Shown one piece after another: positions 62,962 through 64,000 of a stretch of DNA of 64,000 nt (position 1 is its first letter; every line of letters starts with the position of its first letter). The notes beneath the pieces were generated by a model, which worked only from the letters and a program-made list of their open reading frames with translations, was not told the DNA's origin and ran no database searches. The translations under genes and the position numbers were made by a program. Source of the stretch: Ligilactobacillus faecis (GTDB taxonomy: Bacteria; Bacillota; Bacilli; Lactobacillales; Lactobacillaceae); the NCBI RefSeq assembly GCF_029889745.1, contig NZ_CP123639.1:274501-338500 (forward strand), given 5' to 3'.

Positions 62962-62973
62962 CCCCCATATACT

Positions 62974-63540
62974 TTACATAATTGAAATACAGATATTATA
63001 CATAGCATGAATTATTGTTGGATATATTAATTTTTTAAATTTTATCTTTATACAACAAAACACTACTCCTAATGGAAATCTATACAATAAGTTATTTATT
63101 ATTTCCTCCCCCATATGACCAATAATGGCAAATAAAAAGCTACTAATTATCAGAGCAACAATAATACTATAATTTTCCCTTATATCATCAAATATTATTT
63201 TTCTGTACAAATATTCTTCTGAAAATGCTGCTACTAAAAAATGAATTGACATAAAAAATAACGTTTGAGTTTTCATAGTAAAATACATAATAGCTATAAA
63301 GGAAGCTACTATAATTAAATCAACTTTATTTGGAGTTTCGTATACAAATTTACTTTTTCGATATTGTTCAATTAAATATGGAAATACTGTTAATGCTAAC
63401 AACACAGGGAGAGTTAATCTCACTAGTATATTTTCAAAGGGAAATATACTTACGACTAACATGATGAGCACTAATATACTTCCCGATAAGACTGATAGCA
63501 TAACAGGATAGAAAAGTTTATCACTGTGTCTTCTTATCAC
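62974..63540 (-). CDS. CPBP-family intramembrane protease, likely leader peptidase
   Basis: 188 residues, GTG start at 63540 behind AGGAG. Polytopic with the CPBP/Abi motifs: AFSEEYLYRK (EExxxR), FLFAIIGHMGE (FxxxH) and HAMYN. Similar proteases occur in Skf and epipeptide loci. It probably trims the modified precursor. Confidence 0.85.
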   Translation of the reverse strand: MIRRHSDKLFYPVMLSVLSGSILVLIMLVVSIFPFENILVRLTLPVLLALTVFPYLIEQYRKSKFVYETPNKVDLIIVASFIAIMYFTMKTQTLFFMSIHFLVAAFSEEYLYRKIIFDDIRENYSIIVALIISSFLFAIIGHMGEEIINNLLYRFPLGVVFCCIKIKFKKLIYPTIIHAMYNICISIM

Positions 63541-63554
63541 TTCTCAGCTCCTAC

Positions 63555-63594
63555 TAATTAACACCAAGCAAACAATTTTACTTGGTGTTAATTA
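63555..63594 (-). other. 14-bp perfect hairpin between precursor and processing genes
   Basis: TAATTAACACCAAG and CTTGGTGTTAATTA pair perfectly around a 12-nt loop, 8 bp past the precursor stop and just ahead of the protease ribosome site. No T tract follows on the minus strand, so it is a partial terminator or an mRNA-stabilising element rather than a full stop. Confidence 0.75.
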
Positions 63595-63601
63595 CAATCT
63601 C

Positions 63602-63715
63602 TTATACATCACTCTTAACTTCTTTGATATAATGGCCAACGGATCCACAAACGATATAACCAACAGAGATACATCCAGTTTTTTTCACTTTCTTCTTAGT
63701 AAAAAATTTAATCAT
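63602..63715 (-). CDS. 37-aa RiPP precursor peptide
   Basis: Starts MIKFFTKKKVKKTG and continues CISVGYIVCGSVGHYI before a hydrophilic end KEVKSDV. A basic leader-like N terminus (six Lys within residues 3-12) is followed by a glycine-rich hydrophobic core with two Cys eight residues apart. GGAGGTG lies 6 nt upstream. It is first in the operon, as usual for precursors of radical SAM RiPPs. I know no named family with this pattern. Confidence 0.78.
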   Translation of the reverse strand: MIKFFTKKKVKKTGCISVGYIVCGSVGHYIKEVKSDV

Positions 63716-63762
63716 TGTAAACACCTCCAAATATAAAATCCAACATCTATAGTGTTGCTATG

Positions 63763-63789
63763 CTCAGTATATTCAATAATTAAACTGAG
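63763..63789 (-). promoter_or_regulatory. Candidate RiPP promoter with overlapping dyad
   Basis: A TATACT -10 (63766-63771) lacks a matching -35, as in activator-dependent promoters. It overlaps a CTCAGT-N15-ACTGAG dyad. A LytTR direct-repeat pair could not be defined with confidence in 63720-63910. Confidence 0.4.
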
Positions 63790-63910
63790 ATTTCTATATT
63801 GCTGTATTTTGTACCTCATTATGTAGTAAGCGGTTAAATTTACTGAATTAAACAATTTTAACAAATTATTTATTCCATAAGTTCTTGTATAAAACTCCTG
63901 AATTGTCAAA

Positions 63911-64000
63911 TCAAGTTAGAAAAAACTACATGCTCATTTGTAATGTACTTCATGAATACTTCTAGTGGGGTTCTATAGTTTAAACTTTTACGTGGAATAT
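63911..64000 (-). mobile_element. IS30-family transposase, C-terminal end (runs off window)
   Basis: The last 29 codons read IPRKSLNYRTPLEVFMKYIT and stop at 63911-63913. The motif RKSLNYRTPLEVF is the conserved C terminus of IS30-family transposases. The terminal inverted repeat was not clearly identified. Confidence 0.82.

Noticed and set aside
63555-63594. Full Rho-independent terminator after the precursor gene
   Set aside because: The stem is strong but the minus-strand bases after it are GTAGGAGCTG, with no T run, and the operon clearly continues.
63712-63909. A 65-codon minus-strand frame between the IS30 end and the precursor gene
   Set aside because: It would start at TTG within the IS30 border, lacks a ribosome site, runs through the proposed promoter and overlaps the precursor start by four bases.

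Overview
The window looks like the chromosome of a low-GC lactic acid bacterium of the family Lactobacillaceae. A Ligilactobacillus-like host is my guess; the genus is inference. The ribosomal proteins, the Prp/LDLQRFA logic and the phage module order all fit Firmicutes. About 46.7 kb of the 64 kb is one prophage.

Host left end (1-2320, all minus): an aldehyde dehydrogenase running off the window and a short-chain dehydrogenase, read as one operon, followed upstream by a strong terminator that faces the prophage.

Prophage (2325-49055): a perfect 41-bp direct repeat (attL/attR) bounds a complete-looking temperate siphophage. Lysogeny genes lie on the plus strand at the right end: TTG-started CI-like repressor, ImmA-like peptidase, membrane protein, DUF4352-type lipoprotein, tyrosine integrase. 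Everything else is leftward on the minus strand. From right to left: Cro-like repressor and early genes, a recombination and replication module (Gp157, MazG-like, AAA ATPase, DUF669, HNH, initiator with iterons, DnaB), a block of small unknown genes and a methyltransferase, an ArpU-like late regulator, an autonomous MazEF-type toxin-antitoxin pair, then packaging (TerS, TerL), portal, Prp protease, MuF head protein with a toxin-like C terminus, scaffold, capsid, connectors, tail tube, chaperones with a -1 frameshift, tape measure, tail fibre (frameshifted), holin and exported endolysin. Just inside attL are a small hydrophobic Fst-like toxin peptide and at least one structured small RNA. The phage sits between rplQ and its terminator and carries a look-alike terminator just inside attR.

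Host right part (49181-55971): rplQ, rpoA, rpsK, rpsM, rpmJ, infA and adk, cut off from the usual secY neighbour. Next come a Nox/CoA-disulfide-reductase-like flavoprotein that lacks the expected redox cysteine, a tRNA-Pro(CGG), pnuC, and a nitroreductase remnant.

Right end (56059-64000): an AT-rich, tightly overlapping minus-strand locus that I consider the most interesting system. It encodes a 37-residue precursor peptide with two cysteines, a CPBP intramembrane protease, a small membrane protein, a radical SAM/SPASM enzyme, a peptide exporter without a protease domain, an ABC ATPase/permease pair (likely immunity), and an AgrA/AgrC-type LytTR two-component system. It reads as a quorum-controlled radical-SAM RiPP (ribosomally made, post-translationally modified peptide). 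A 14-bp perfect hairpin separates precursor from processing genes. The end of an IS30-family transposase lies just upstream.
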